Origin: Brevundimonas sp. NIBR10
GTDB taxonomy: Bacteria > Pseudomonadota > Alphaproteobacteria > Caulobacterales > Caulobacteraceae
DNA length: 64,000 nt
Direction of reading: 5' to 3'
Assembly: GCF_027912515.1 (NCBI RefSeq)
Contig: NZ_CP115464.1
Location: forward strand, 2,480,001-2,544,000
In this document: in pieces, positions 1 through 8,545 of the stretch
How the letters are laid out: the number at the start of each line of letters is the position of its first letter
Position numbering within the stretch: position 1 is the stretch's first letter
Translations under genes and position numbers: made by a program
The notes under the pieces: model-generated
Seen by the model: only the letters and a program-made list of their open reading frames with translations
Told to the model about the DNA's origin: nothing
Databases searched by the model: none

Positions 1-857
1 AACCCTCCAGCATCACCGCCATCGTCAACACGGGCGACGATTTTCGCCACCTAGGCCTGTGGGTCTCACCCGATATCGACACCCTGCTCTACACCCTCAG
101 CGGACAGGCCAATGCAGCTCAGGGGTGGGGACGCGAGGGCGAAACCTGGGCCTTCATGGAAGCCCTTCGCCGATTGGGGGGCGAGGACTGGTTTGCCCTG
201 GGGGACGGTGACCTGGCGCTTCATGTCCTTCGGTCGGCTCGGCTGGCGACAGGAGACACCCTGACGACGATCACGGCCGATTTCGCAAGCGCGTGGGGTA
301 TCGGCGCGCGCATCCTGCCCATGAGCGATCAGCCGGTATCGACTCATCTCGATACCGACGAGGGCGACCTGGCCTTTCAGACCTATTTCGTCGAGAAGCG
401 GTGTCTGCCCGTCGTCCGTCGCATCGACTTTCAGGGCGCGGCTGCCGCCCGGCCAGGACCCGATGTAATCTCCACGATCCTGGCCGAAGACGTACGGGCC
501 ATTCTCATCGCGCCGTCCAACCCCTATCTGAGCATCGACCCGATACTGGCGGTTCCCGGCATTCGAGACGCCCTCCATTCAGCGCGGGCACCCGTGGTGG
601 TGGTGTCGCCCGTCGTCGGCGGTAATGCCGTCAAGGGGCCAACGGCCAAGCTCATGCGAGAACTCGGGAGTGCTGTGTCGCCCGAAGCCGTGCTCGCGCA
701 CTATGGGGATGTGGTTGACGCGATGCTGGTCGACGAGCGCGACGCCGTTCTTGACCTCGGCGTGCCCTACGATGTCTGCGACACTCTAATGCACACTCTG
801 GCTGACCGCGCGCGGGTGGCCAGGGCGGCGCTGGCGTTGGCGGACCGGCTGCAATGA
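1..857 (+). CDS. cofD: CofD: 2-phospho-L-lactate transferase, 5'-truncated
   Basis: CofD joins the activated phospho-acid moiety (LPPG or an analogue) to the deazaflavin Fo during coenzyme F420 synthesis in the cytoplasm. The reading frame is open from base 3, so the first roughly 30 residues lie outside the window and 284 are visible. Family motifs appear in order: NTGDD near the start, SPDIDT, WGREGET, GGEDWFALGDGDLA, MSDQPV, APSNPYLSIDPIL, SPVVGG with KGPTAKLM, and MLVDERD. Its stop overlaps the cofC start in an ATGA, so the two are translationally coupled. F420 genes are well known in archaea and actinobacteria and patchy in proteobacteria. The family call is firm; the exact phospho-acid donor (lactate, PEP-derived or glycerate type) cannot be read from the sequence. 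Confidence 0.93.
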   Translation, partial: PSSITAIVNTGDDFRHLGLWVSPDIDTLLYTLSGQANAAQGWGREGETWAFMEALRRLGGEDWFALGDGDLALHVLRSARLATGDTLTTITADFASAWGIGARILPMSDQPVSTHLDTDEGDLAFQTYFVEKRCLPVVRRIDFQGAAAARPGPDVISTILAEDVRAILIAPSNPYLSIDPILAVPGIRDALHSARAPVVVVSPVVGGNAVKGPTAKLMRELGSAVSPEAVLAHYGDVVDAMLVDERDAVLDLGVPYDVCDTLMHTLADRARVARAALALADRLQ

Positions 858-1477
858 CCGCCTGGACCGCTCTTGTGCCGATCAAGTCGGCAGGCCGGCG
901 CAAGACCCGGCTGGGCTCGGTGTTCAGCGAGGATGCGCGAGACGAACTCGCGGATCGCATGCTGCACCGAGTGCTGGCGGCGCTGGCCGCCTCACCATCG
1001 GTGAGGGAGGTCATCGTGCTTTCGTCGGTGCGCCCGAAGGGTTGGCGCGGGCGATTAAGCGTCGATCACGGTCGCGGCCTGAACCCGGAACTGGCGGCTG
1101 CTGCCCGGGGCATTGCCGGCCGGTTGATGGTTGTCCACGCAGATCTGCCGACCCTGGCCCCGGCTGACGTGGAAACCCTGGTCGCGATGGGTGAGGGTGG
1201 CGCGGCCATCGCACCTGATCGTTGGTCACGCGGGACCAACGCCTTGGCCGCGCGCGAGGCCGGCAATCTAAGGTTTGCCTTCGGTCCCGACAGTCTGGCG
1301 CTTCACAGGAGCCTCATGCCGAGCGCGGCGATCGTGCGCCGGCCTGGCCTCGCTCTCGACCTCGACCTTCCACGCGATCTGGAGGACGCCGTTGGGCAGG
1401 GATTTCTTCCACCGACGTCGCTCGGGGCCAAGGTGTCGACCGCGTTTGACATTTCGCTTCAAGCTTTCACCTGTTAG
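854..1477 (+). CDS. cofC: CofC/FbiD: phospho-acid guanylyltransferase for F420 synthesis
   Basis: CofC uses GTP to activate 2-phospho-L-lactate (phosphoenolpyruvate or 3-phosphoglycerate in other lineages), giving the CofD donor. The 207-residue product has the expected size and nucleotidyltransferase motifs: VPIKSAGRRKTRL at the N-terminus (the GTP loop), HADLPTL, IAPDRWSRGTNAL, FAFGPDSLALH and GLALDLDLPRDL. It starts in the last codon of cofD (ATGA overlap), so the pair forms one operon. The remaining F420 genes (Fo synthase, the gamma-glutamyl ligase CofE) are not visible and would be expected upstream of the window. The C-terminal 25 residues look unconserved. The substrate preference of this CofC is unknown. 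Confidence 0.92.
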   Translation: MTAWTALVPIKSAGRRKTRLGSVFSEDARDELADRMLHRVLAALAASPSVREVIVLSSVRPKGWRGRLSVDHGRGLNPELAAAARGIAGRLMVVHADLPTLAPADVETLVAMGEGGAAIAPDRWSRGTNALAAREAGNLRFAFGPDSLALHRSLMPSAAIVRRPGLALDLDLPRDLEDAVGQGFLPPTSLGAKVSTAFDISLQAFTC

Positions 1478-1574
1478 CTTGATGGTTCTCGTATTGCCCA
1501 GGTTTGGTAGGTCGATCGTCCGGCCATTCGGCAACGGGCGCAGGAGCGGCCACGGGTTGCACATTATAGGAAGC

Positions 1575-1592
1575 GACCCGGCTGACCGGGTC
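1575..1592 (+). terminator. Perfect stem-loop after cofDC
   Basis: GACCCGG, loop CTGA, CCGGGTC: a seven-base-pair perfect stem 98 bases after the cofC stop, followed only by a weak TCTT run. It lies 39 bases before the hydrolase start, so it may be a terminator for cofDC or a 5' leader hairpin of the next gene. Confidence 0.35.
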
Positions 1593-1630
1593 TCTTCAGT
1601 CACAATCAAGGTTAGCAGGAGACGACGGAC

Positions 1631-2596
1631 ATGACGGACGCCACCCCCCCGATGCAGCATGTGCCGGCGCGGGATATTCCCATCCCTGCTTTTCTGAGCG
1701 ACATCGCCCGCGCCTATCTGGGTCCGGGCATGCCTAGCCCACCCTATCCGCCGATCGAGGACAAGACGGCTTGGCGGGCGCTGGTGTCGGCGACCGATGA
1801 GGCTGTGCTGCCCTTCCTGAGCGGCATGATGGCTCATTTTCAGGCCGAGGTGGAAACCCGGGACGCCGATGGTGTGCGCGTCTACGATATCCAACCGCAA
1901 GGCCTCGCGTCGGACAGTCGTGGTGTCGTCCTCGACCTGCATGGTGGCGGGCTGATCATGTGCGGCGGAGAACTGTGCCGCATGATGGGTATCGGTTCCG
2001 CAGCGCGCCTCCAACGCAGAATCTGGGCGGTCGACTACCGGATGCCGCCGGACCATCCCTATCCAGCCCCCCTGGACGACTGCATCTCAGCCTATCGCGC
2101 GCTGTTGAGCGTGGTGTCCGCGACCGACATCATCGTCAGCGGAGGATCGGCCGGCGGCAACCTGGCTGCCGCGTTGATCCTGAGAGCCCGGGATGAAGGT
2201 CTGCCCCTGCCAGCCGGTCTGGTCCTGGCGACACCCGAGATCGATTTGACGGAATCCGGCGACAGCTTCCACACCAACAACGGCGTTGACCCGGGGCTCA
2301 GAAGCCTGATGCCTGTCAACCTCCTGTATGCCGACGGGCATGACCTGGACCATCCCTATCTGTCGCCATTGTTCGGCGATCTGACCAAGGGGTGGCCTCG
2401 GACTATCCTGACGACAGGCACCCGCGACCTCTACCTCTCGAATACGGTTCGGATGCACCGCGCCCTGCGGGCCGCGGGCGTGTGGGCGGAACTGCACGTC
2501 ACCGAAGCCGGGCCGCACACTGGCTTCCCCGGGGCGCCGGAGGGCCTGGCGATCGACGAGGAAGTCCGGCGATTCATCGCAGAATGCCTCGGCTGA
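1631..2596 (+). CDS. Alpha/beta hydrolase, hormone-sensitive-lipase type (esterase)
   Basis: A 321-residue cytoplasmic carboxylic-ester hydrolase of the HSL/Abhydrolase_3 family. The oxyanion-hole motif is LHGGGL at about residue 103. The nucleophile elbow reads GGSAGGN, with serine nucleophile, where the family usually has GDSAGG. The acid is in TGTRDLYL and the histidine in GPHTGF near the C-terminus. The start is fixed by an AGGAGA ribosome site seven bases upstream. Its position between the F420 genes and a catabolic cluster suggests it opens an ester or lactone of the same substrate, but that is inference. Substrate unknown. Confidence 0.88.
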   Translation: MTDATPPMQHVPARDIPIPAFLSDIARAYLGPGMPSPPYPPIEDKTAWRALVSATDEAVLPFLSGMMAHFQAEVETRDADGVRVYDIQPQGLASDSRGVVLDLHGGGLIMCGGELCRMMGIGSAARLQRRIWAVDYRMPPDHPYPAPLDDCISAYRALLSVVSATDIIVSGGSAGGNLAAALILRARDEGLPLPAGLVLATPEIDLTESGDSFHTNNGVDPGLRSLMPVNLLYADGHDLDHPYLSPLFGDLTKGWPRTILTTGTRDLYLSNTVRMHRALRAAGVWAELHVTEAGPHTGFPGAPEGLAIDEEVRRFIAECLG

Positions 2597-2607
2597 AGTC
2601 CAGATCT

Positions 2608-2632
2608 GCGGGCGGCCTCAAAAGCCGCCCGC
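2608..2632. terminator. Hairpin between convergent genes
   Basis: GCGGGCGGC, loop CTCAAAA, GCCGCCCGC: a perfect nine-base-pair GC stem placed exactly between the convergent hydrolase and monooxygenase stops. There is no long U tract on either strand. It probably serves both directions. Confidence 0.55.
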
Positions 2633-2636
2633 CGGC

Positions 2637-2933
2637 CTAGAACAGCGAAGTTGGCACGACATGGATGACGGAGGGCGTCTCGGTCATAAACGGTCCAGCC
2701 GTCGCCACGAACTCTGCGAAATCGGCGGATTTGGTGAAGGTCTCGGTGTGGTCCTCGACGGTGTTCCAGCCGATCCTGAGAACATAGCGCCCGGGCGTTT
2801 CCACGATCCGCTCCAGCGCCAGGCTGGTGCAGCCCTGAGCCTTGCGGAACAGCGGCGCGGTCGCTGCGATGGCGGCCTCGAACGCCTCTGCCTTCTCAGG
2901 CGCGACCTGGATCGTGGCTTGCTCGAAGATCAT
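2637..2933 (-). CDS. ABM-family antibiotic/quinol monooxygenase-like protein
   Basis: A 98-residue protein resembling the dimeric alpha/beta-barrel ABM family (YgiN, quinol monooxygenases). The N-terminus MIFEQATIQVAPEK, the central GCTSLALERIVETPGRYVLRIGW and the later DHTETFTKSADFAEF follow the usual pattern. The frame runs further upstream, but residues before MIFEQ are arginine- and tryptophan-rich and not family-like, so the start is set at 2933, preceded by a weak AGGGA. ABM proteins oxidise or rearrange small aromatic or quinone substrates, often without metal, and many members have no assigned substrate. It converges with the hydrolase gene. Membership is likely; function is open. Confidence 0.75.
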   Translation of the reverse strand: MIFEQATIQVAPEKAEAFEAAIAATAPLFRKAQGCTSLALERIVETPGRYVLRIGWNTVEDHTETFTKSADFAEFVATAGPFMTETPSVIHVVPTSLF

Positions 2934-3210
2934 GTCAGAACGTCCCTGAAAAGGCTGAAAGCGGGTGGGTCGAGAGGTGGGCCACGCGATGACCCGAAAG
3001 TCGCGCCAGCGCCAGACTATGCGCATGCACGACAGAAGACCTTGACGTGACGGCTCGCCTCAACCTCTCGGTTTTCAGGCCTTAAGCATTGAAATAACTA
3101 TGTAATCGTCCGGGCGGACTTTTGCGAAGATCCGACCGATAGATTGTAAATCGGCTTCAGTGAGCGCTAGCTGGACGTGACAGGTTACGTGCTGCCAACT
3201 GGATTGTCCG

Positions 3211-4938
3211 ATGCCCAAATTCGATATCGTCATCAAGGGCGGGACCATCATCGATGGTCTTCGCACCCCGAGATTCCGCGGTGACATCGCGATCAAGGAT
3301 GACAAGATCGTTCAGATCGGAGGAAATATTCCGGTCGATGACGCAGGTCGGGTTATCGATGCGGCGGGCAAGGTCGTGGCTCCGGGCGTCGTCGATCTGC
3401 ACACCCACTATGACAGCCAGCTGTTCTGGGATCCGTGGTGCACGATGTCGGGATGGCACGGGGTGACCAGCGTCGTCATCGGCAACTGCGGGTTCGGCTT
3501 CGCGCCCGTGAAGCCCGAGGATCGCGAGCGCGCCATGCTCTCGCTGACCCGCAACGAGGCTGTCCCGCTCGAAACGATGCGCGAGGGGATGCCGTGGGAC
3601 TGGGTGACCTTCAAGGAGTATCTGGAAAGTGTCGAGCGTACGCCCAAGGGCGTGAACGTCATGTCCTTCGTGCCCCTCGCGCCCCTCTACGGCTATGTCG
3701 TCGGCACCGACGAGGCCAAGAAGCGGCAGGCGACCGAGGAAGAGTTGCAGCAGATGTGCGACCTGCTCGTCGAAGGCATGGAGGTCGGAGGCTGTGGCAT
3801 CAGCGCCCAGATCCTCGGCATAGAGGGCAATGTCCAGCTCGATTTCGACGGAACGCCCATGGTCACGGACCTGATGAGCGAGCGCGATCTCAAGGCCTTC
3901 TCGCGCGCCATGGGTTCGACCGGGCGAGGGGTTTCCCAGGTCACGGGCAATATGGAGTTCGCCGAGACGATGGCGCGCGAAAGCGGCCGTCCCGTGATCT
4001 GGAACGCCCTCATGGCCGATGGCGCCCTCAACCAGCACGGCGGAGCCACCATGACCGCCCAGACCGCGATCGACCGTCTGAACGTGTTGAACCAGGAGGA
4101 GGGGCTGCGCGTCTACGCCCAGGCCCAGACTGTCAATTTCGGCTCTCAGTTCACGTTCGAGGACTACAATCTGCTCGATGCCGTCCCGGTCTGGAAAGAG
4201 GCCTGCATGGGGACCATCGCCGAGAAGATGGTCAAGCTGGCCGACCCCGAACGCCGTGCGGGGATGAAGCAGAATCTGGCGGAACGGAACGGCCTGTTCG
4301 GGTCCGGGTACGTCCTGGACCTGATCAAGGTCGGCTGGATTCCGCTCGATGTTCCCAATGGGCTGGAGTTGCAGCGGACCTATGAGGGATACACGATCGG
4401 AGAGATCGCGGCGCGCGAGAACAAGCATCCGATCGACGTGCTGCTCGACATCGCGCTGTGGGGTGAACTCAAGAGCGGCTTCGAGACCGAGATGATCATG
4501 ACGCCGCCCGAGAGCATGAGATTGGTGGTCAACTCGCCCATGGCCCTGCCGGGCATCAGCGACGGCGGCGCCCACACCAAATTCATCACCACGGGACGTT
4601 TCCCGACCGAGCTTCTGGGTTACTGGATCCGGGAGCACGATCTGATGTCTCTCGAAGACGCCCACTGGCGGCTGTCGGCCTATCCCGCCCAGGCGGCGGG
4701 GCTGAAGGGCAGGGGGTTCATCGCCGAGGACATGGCGGCGGACATCATCATCTACGATCCTGAAACCGTGGACGCCGGACCCCAGGAAAGGGTCTGGGAC
4801 TATCCGGCCAACGAATGGCGGCTGATCCAGAAAGCCGTCGGCTATCACTACATCATCGTGAACGGCGAAATCACCTTCATCGACGGCGAATGCACCCAGG
4901 CCACGCCCGGCAAATTGCTGCGGCACGGAACCGCCTGA
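3211..4938 (+). CDS. Amidohydrolase, N-acyl-D-amino-acid deacylase type
   Basis: A 575-residue metal-dependent TIM-barrel amidohydrolase of the D-aminoacylase/COG3653 group. It has the N-terminal beta-sandwich opening FDIVIKGGTIIDG, then the metal motif DLHTHYDSQ at about residue 69, GNCGFGFAPV with the conserved cysteine at about residue 93, SDGGAH at about residue 451, and a C-terminal sandwich strand ending in VNGEITFIDGE. Characterised relatives hydrolyse N-acyl-D-amino acids, but members in catabolic clusters act on other cyclic or linear amides. It lies 15 bases before the next amidohydrolase and is probably co-transcribed with it. The 277 bases upstream are AT-richer than the surroundings and likely hold the promoter. 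Confidence 0.88.
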   Translation: MPKFDIVIKGGTIIDGLRTPRFRGDIAIKDDKIVQIGGNIPVDDAGRVIDAAGKVVAPGVVDLHTHYDSQLFWDPWCTMSGWHGVTSVVIGNCGFGFAPVKPEDRERAMLSLTRNEAVPLETMREGMPWDWVTFKEYLESVERTPKGVNVMSFVPLAPLYGYVVGTDEAKKRQATEEELQQMCDLLVEGMEVGGCGISAQILGIEGNVQLDFDGTPMVTDLMSERDLKAFSRAMGSTGRGVSQVTGNMEFAETMARESGRPVIWNALMADGALNQHGGATMTAQTAIDRLNVLNQEEGLRVYAQAQTVNFGSQFTFEDYNLLDAVPVWKEACMGTIAEKMVKLADPERRAGMKQNLAERNGLFGSGYVLDLIKVGWIPLDVPNGLELQRTYEGYTIGEIAARENKHPIDVLLDIALWGELKSGFETEMIMTPPESMRLVVNSPMALPGISDGGAHTKFITTGRFPTELLGYWIREHDLMSLEDAHWRLSAYPAQAAGLKGRGFIAEDMAADIIIYDPETVDAGPQERVWDYPANEWRLIQKAVGYHYIIVNGEITFIDGECTQATPGKLLRHGTA

Positions 4939-4953
4939 GCCTTAGGACGCGCC

Positions 4954-6201
4954 ATGACCAGAACCCTGACCCGCGAGACCTTCGGTCCCGTCTTCGACGC
5001 CGACCATCATTACTGGGAGTCCGCCGAGGCATTCATGCGCTACCGCGATCCGAAATACAGGGATCGCGGCCTGCGGTTGGTCGAGCACGAGGGCGCGACC
5101 CGCTATTTCATGGGCGACAAGCTCTGGACGATGCTGCCGGGTCCCGGCGACGAGCATCTGCGACCCGTGCCGGGTTCCATGTTCGATTTCTTCGCGGGCC
5201 GCGACTCCCAGGACGCGATGCGCCGGGCGTTCACCCAGAAGCCCGCCGATCATCCCGAATACTACGATCGCGAAAAGCGCCTCCAGGCGCTGGATCAGCA
5301 GGGGGTGGAGGCGTGCTGGATGTTTCCGTCCCACGGGGTCTGCATCGAGGGTCCGCTGCAGATCGATCCCGAAGCGTCGATGAACATCCTGACCGGGTTC
5401 AACAAATGGATCGAGGAGGAATGGGGCTTCGCCTATCAGAACCGCATCTTCAGTGCGCCCTTCCTGACGCTTTCAGATCCGGACGCTGCGGTCGCCGAGC
5501 TTGAATGGGCTCTGAAGAAGGGGGCTCGCATCGTCACGATGCGGCACGGACCGGTCTTCACCCGCGCGGGTTACAAGTCGCCGGCGGACCCCCTGTTTGA
5601 CCCCTTCTGGGCAAGGCTTGAAGAGGCCGGCATCACCCTGGCGCTGCACGCCGGTCAGGAAGAGGCCTACTCGGGAGTCGCCGATGCCGTCGTGAAGGCC
5701 TGGGGCCTGAATGTCGATCTGTCCCGCACGTTCGACCCCACCAACGCCCCACCACCTTTGGGCAAAGACGACTACGCCCCGAACTTCGTCAGCATGTTGC
5801 TGAAACACCGTCTGGTTCACGACCATGCGGCGGCGATGATTTCACACGGCCTCTTTGACCGGTTCCCGCGCCTCCGGGTGGCATTCGTCGAGTTCGGGGG
5901 AACCTGGGTTGGACCGCTTCTGCACAGCCTTCAGCTGGCGCACGGTCAGTACCCCGGCATGTTCAAGACCAATCCGGTGGATCAATTCCACCGCAACTGC
6001 TGGGTCGCACCCTTCGTCGAGGATGACGTCGATGAACTTGCCAAGCACATTCCGGTTGAACGCATCCTGTTCGGATCGGACTGGCCGCACGGCGAGGGCG
6101 TGGCTCATCCGCTGGACTTCTTTGACAACATCGAGAACTTTTCAGACGACGCCGTCCGTCGGATCATGCGCGATAACGCACGGGAACTAACCTACGCCTG
6201 A
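4954..6201 (+). CDS. Amidohydrolase-2 family metal-dependent hydrolase/decarboxylase
   Basis: A 415-residue COG2159-type TIM-barrel enzyme. The N-terminal metal motif reads DADHHYWES at about residues 12-20. Later sites are ALHAGQEE, ISHGLFDRFPRL with VAFVEFGG, and the metal aspartate in FGSDWPHGEG near residue 375. This family includes nonoxidative decarboxylases (ACMSD, gamma-resorcylate decarboxylase) and hydrolases that open rings, and the sequence alone does not decide between them. It follows the deacylase-type gene by 15 bases. The pair could act in sequence on the same compound. Ends convergent with the leftward dehydrogenase set, 51 bases away. Confidence 0.87.
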   Translation: MTRTLTRETFGPVFDADHHYWESAEAFMRYRDPKYRDRGLRLVEHEGATRYFMGDKLWTMLPGPGDEHLRPVPGSMFDFFAGRDSQDAMRRAFTQKPADHPEYYDREKRLQALDQQGVEACWMFPSHGVCIEGPLQIDPEASMNILTGFNKWIEEEWGFAYQNRIFSAPFLTLSDPDAAVAELEWALKKGARIVTMRHGPVFTRAGYKSPADPLFDPFWARLEEAGITLALHAGQEEAYSGVADAVVKAWGLNVDLSRTFDPTNAPPPLGKDDYAPNFVSMLLKHRLVHDHAAAMISHGLFDRFPRLRVAFVEFGGTWVGPLLHSLQLAHGQYPGMFKTNPVDQFHRNCWVAPFVEDDVDELAKHIPVERILFGSDWPHGEGVAHPLDFFDNIENFSDDAVRRIMRDNARELTYA

Positions 6202-6252
6202 CGGCTCGACGCGATCCTCGGCGCGTCCCGGATCGCGTCCGCCTGGCTGTGT

Positions 6253-6492
6253 TCAGGTCTCGATCGTCGCGATATGGCTGCGGACGTCGGCAGTCTCGCC
6301 TTGCTGAACCAGGATTTCCGTGAGGACTCCGCTGCCGGGCGAAGGGACTTCCACAGTGGTCTTGGCGGCCTCCACCTCAAGCAGGATTTCGCCGGCTTCG
6401 ACCCGATCGCCGACCGCTTTCAGCCAGTTGGCGATTTCACCATCCTGCATTCCCATGCCGAACTGCGGCAGAAGCACCTTGATCTTGGCCAT
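6253..6492 (-). CDS. Stand-alone lipoyl/biotinyl carrier domain
   Basis: A 79-residue single lipoyl domain, complete from the first strand (IKVLLPQFGMGMQDG) to the last. The modified lysine is expected at Lys44 in EVEAAKTTVEVPSP. It has none of the peripheral-subunit-binding or catalytic domains of a normal E2. It starts two bases after the E1-beta stop, so it belongs to the same transcript. Known of the family: such domains swing acyl groups between E1, E2 and E3. Inference: here it accepts the group from the E1 pair, and the acceptor enzyme is missing from the window or shared from elsewhere. The longer frame upstream is only the E1-beta shadow. Confidence 0.86.
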   Translation of the reverse strand: MAKIKVLLPQFGMGMQDGEIANWLKAVGDRVEAGEILLEVEAAKTTVEVPSPGSGVLTEILVQQGETADVRSHIATIET

Positions 6493-6494
6493 GA

Positions 6495-7496
6495 CTAGAT
6501 TCCCTGGGCTGGAAGGCGATGTTCGGCGCCCACCAAGCGATAGGCGGCGGCCACGATGCGATCGACGGAGGGGTAGAGCGCCTTCTCGATCGCCGGACTG
6601 AAGGGCAGGTGGGTGTCGGCCGTCGCGACCCGCAGGACCGGGCCACGCAGGGCGTCGAACGCCTGTTCCGCGATCAGGGCCGAGATCTCGCTGGCCGCAC
6701 TGCATGTCTGATGCGCGGGGTCGACGGTAATCGCCCGACCGGTCTTGCGGACTGACTTGAGGATCATTGCGCGATCGAGCGGCACGAGAGTTCGTGGGTC
6801 GATGACCTCAAGTGAAATTCCCTCCGCTGCGAGCTTTTGTGCGGCTTTCAGCGCGATTGGCACGCCGCCCGCCACGGCGATGACCGAGATGTCGGTTCCC
6901 TCGCGCTTCACCTCTCCCTCACCTAGGGGGATGATAAAGTCCGGGTCGTCGGGCAGGTCGGCTTTGCTAGACCAGCAGGTACTGTCTTCGAAACACAGGA
7001 CCGGGTCGTCGTCCCGGATCGCGGCCTTGAGCAGGCCCTTCATGTCCCGGGCATCGGACGGCACGATGATCTTCAGCCCCGGCATGTTCATGAACATGGA
7101 GTAGGGGCGGTCGCTATGCTGGGCCGCGTTGGAGTTTCCGTAGAAAAGGCAACTGCGGATGACGAGAGGCAGCCGCGCCTGGCCACCATAGATGTAGCGG
7201 GACTTCGCAATGATGCTCATGATCTGATCCATGGCCGGATACAGAAAGGACGAAATCGTCACGTCGACGATGGGACGCATTCCCACCATGGCTGCGCCGG
7301 CCGATGCCCCGATGAATCCGTTCTCCGAAATCGGTGTGTCGCGGACCCGCTCCTTGCCGAACATCTCCGTGAAGCCAGTCGTCGTGCCGAACACGTTGCA
7401 GACGATGTCCTCGCCCATGATGAAGACGCGCTCGTCGCGCTGCATCTCCTCCATCTGCGCCTGACGGATCGCCTCGATGTAACTGCCTCTGGCCAT
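6495..7496 (-). CDS. 2-oxoacid dehydrogenase E1 beta subunit (transketolase-like)
   Basis: A 333-residue beta subunit of a pyruvate/acetoin/branched-chain type E1. Typical stretches are FIMGEDI, VRDTPISENGFIGASAGAAMVG with the TPP-activating glutamate, PVLCFEDS, and the C-terminal transketolase domain with VIDPRTLVPLD. It pairs with the alpha subunit encoded 11 bases upstream to form the thiamine-diphosphate decarboxylase. An AAGGCGAG ribosome site precedes the start. With the tiny lipoyl gene behind it, the arrangement resembles acetoin-dehydrogenase-like clusters, but no E2 core or E3 is present. Confidence 0.92.
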   Translation of the reverse strand: MARGSYIEAIRQAQMEEMQRDERVFIMGEDIVCNVFGTTTGFTEMFGKERVRDTPISENGFIGASAGAAMVGMRPIVDVTISSFLYPAMDQIMSIIAKSRYIYGGQARLPLVIRSCLFYGNSNAAQHSDRPYSMFMNMPGLKIIVPSDARDMKGLLKAAIRDDDPVLCFEDSTCWSSKADLPDDPDFIIPLGEGEVKREGTDISVIAVAGGVPIALKAAQKLAAEGISLEVIDPRTLVPLDRAMILKSVRKTGRAITVDPAHQTCSAASEISALIAEQAFDALRGPVLRVATADTHLPFSPAIEKALYPSVDRIVAAAYRLVGAEHRLPAQGI

Positions 7497-7507
7497 AAGC
7501 TCGCCTT

Positions 7508-8503
7508 TCAGTTCACGAGATAGTGAGGGATGGGGAGACGATCGACGAAGACATCATCGAACGCGGCCAGTTGGTCCGGATAGTCACTGGCGCGTGCGAA
7601 GGCCAAGGCGGCCTCCACATCGGCCTTGGCCTCTCGTTCAATGGTCTCGATCGCCTCGAGCGATGTTCCATTGGCGGTCAAGCGCGCCTTGTAGAGCGTG
7701 ATCGGATCTCGTTCGCGCCACGCATCGACTTCAGTACCCCGATCCCGCAATACCCGGCCCATGTTCACTGCATGCTCGGCGTAACGATAGGTCTTGGCCT
7801 CGATCAGGGTAGGCCCGCCTCCGGCACGGGCGCGCGCGACAGCTTCGGCCACCGCCGCCTCGACAGCATCGACGTCCTGCCCGTCCACGATGGCCGACGG
7901 CATGCCGTAAGACTTGGCGCGATCGGCGATATCGGGAATGGACACCACCTGGCTCACCGGCGTCGAAACCGCATAGCCATTGTTCTCGCACAGGAAGATC
8001 GCCGGCAGGCTCCAGACGGCCGCCAGGTTCAGGCCCTCGTGAAACGCGCCTTCATTGGTCGCCCCATCGCCGAAGAAGCACAGCGATACCCGGTCCGTGC
8101 CCTGAAGCTTGGCTCCGAGCGCCGCCCCGGCGGCCACAGGGATGCCGGATCCGACAATGCTTGTTTCGCCCAGGCTGCCAACCGAGAAGTCCGACAGGTG
8201 CATCGAGCCGCCCTTGCCCTTGCAGACCCCTGTCACCTTGCCGAGCAGCTCAGCCATGAGTGGGCCGAGCGCGGCGCCCTTGGCGATCGGGTGGCCGTGA
8301 CTGCGATGGTTGCCGACCATGTAGTCGTCATCGCGCAGGGCGATGCAGGCCCCGACGCCGGTCGCCTCCTGACCGGTATAGGTGTGAAGCGATCCCGGAA
8401 CTTCCCCGGCGGCGTGGATCGCCTCGGCGACGGCCTCGAACTCGCGAATGCGCATCATCCTGCGGTATTTCTCGAGCCCGAGGTCGTTGGGTCTATGGGT
8501 CAT
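7508..8503 (-). CDS. 2-oxoacid dehydrogenase E1 alpha subunit
   Basis: A 331-residue thiamine-diphosphate-binding alpha subunit. The TPP motif begins GDGATNEGAFHEGLN and ends in CENNGYAVSTP at about residue 170. Other family marks are HTYTGQEATGVG, GNHRSHGHPIAKG and KGKGGSMH. Its genetic partners are the E1-beta and lipoyl genes downstream and an HpcH/HpaI aldolase 42 bases upstream. In acetoin-type systems the E1 cleaves a 2-oxo or acyloin compound and passes the acyl group to lipoate. An aldolase next to it could supply pyruvate or a related oxoacid. Substrate not determinable here. Confidence 0.92.
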   Translation of the reverse strand: MTHRPNDLGLEKYRRMMRIREFEAVAEAIHAAGEVPGSLHTYTGQEATGVGACIALRDDDYMVGNHRSHGHPIAKGAALGPLMAELLGKVTGVCKGKGGSMHLSDFSVGSLGETSIVGSGIPVAAGAALGAKLQGTDRVSLCFFGDGATNEGAFHEGLNLAAVWSLPAIFLCENNGYAVSTPVSQVVSIPDIADRAKSYGMPSAIVDGQDVDAVEAAVAEAVARARAGGGPTLIEAKTYRYAEHAVNMGRVLRDRGTEVDAWRERDPITLYKARLTANGTSLEAIETIEREAKADVEAALAFARASDYPDQLAAFDDVFVDRLPIPHYLVN

Positions 8504-8545
8504 GGTCTTCCTGCGGATGTGTGCGGGAAAGGGGCTACAGGACGG

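Noticed and set aside
3157..4926. Long minus-strand frame opposite the deacylase-type gene
   Set aside because: It mirrors the codon structure of the plus-strand gene, has histidine/arginine/aspartate-rich low-quality composition and no family motif.
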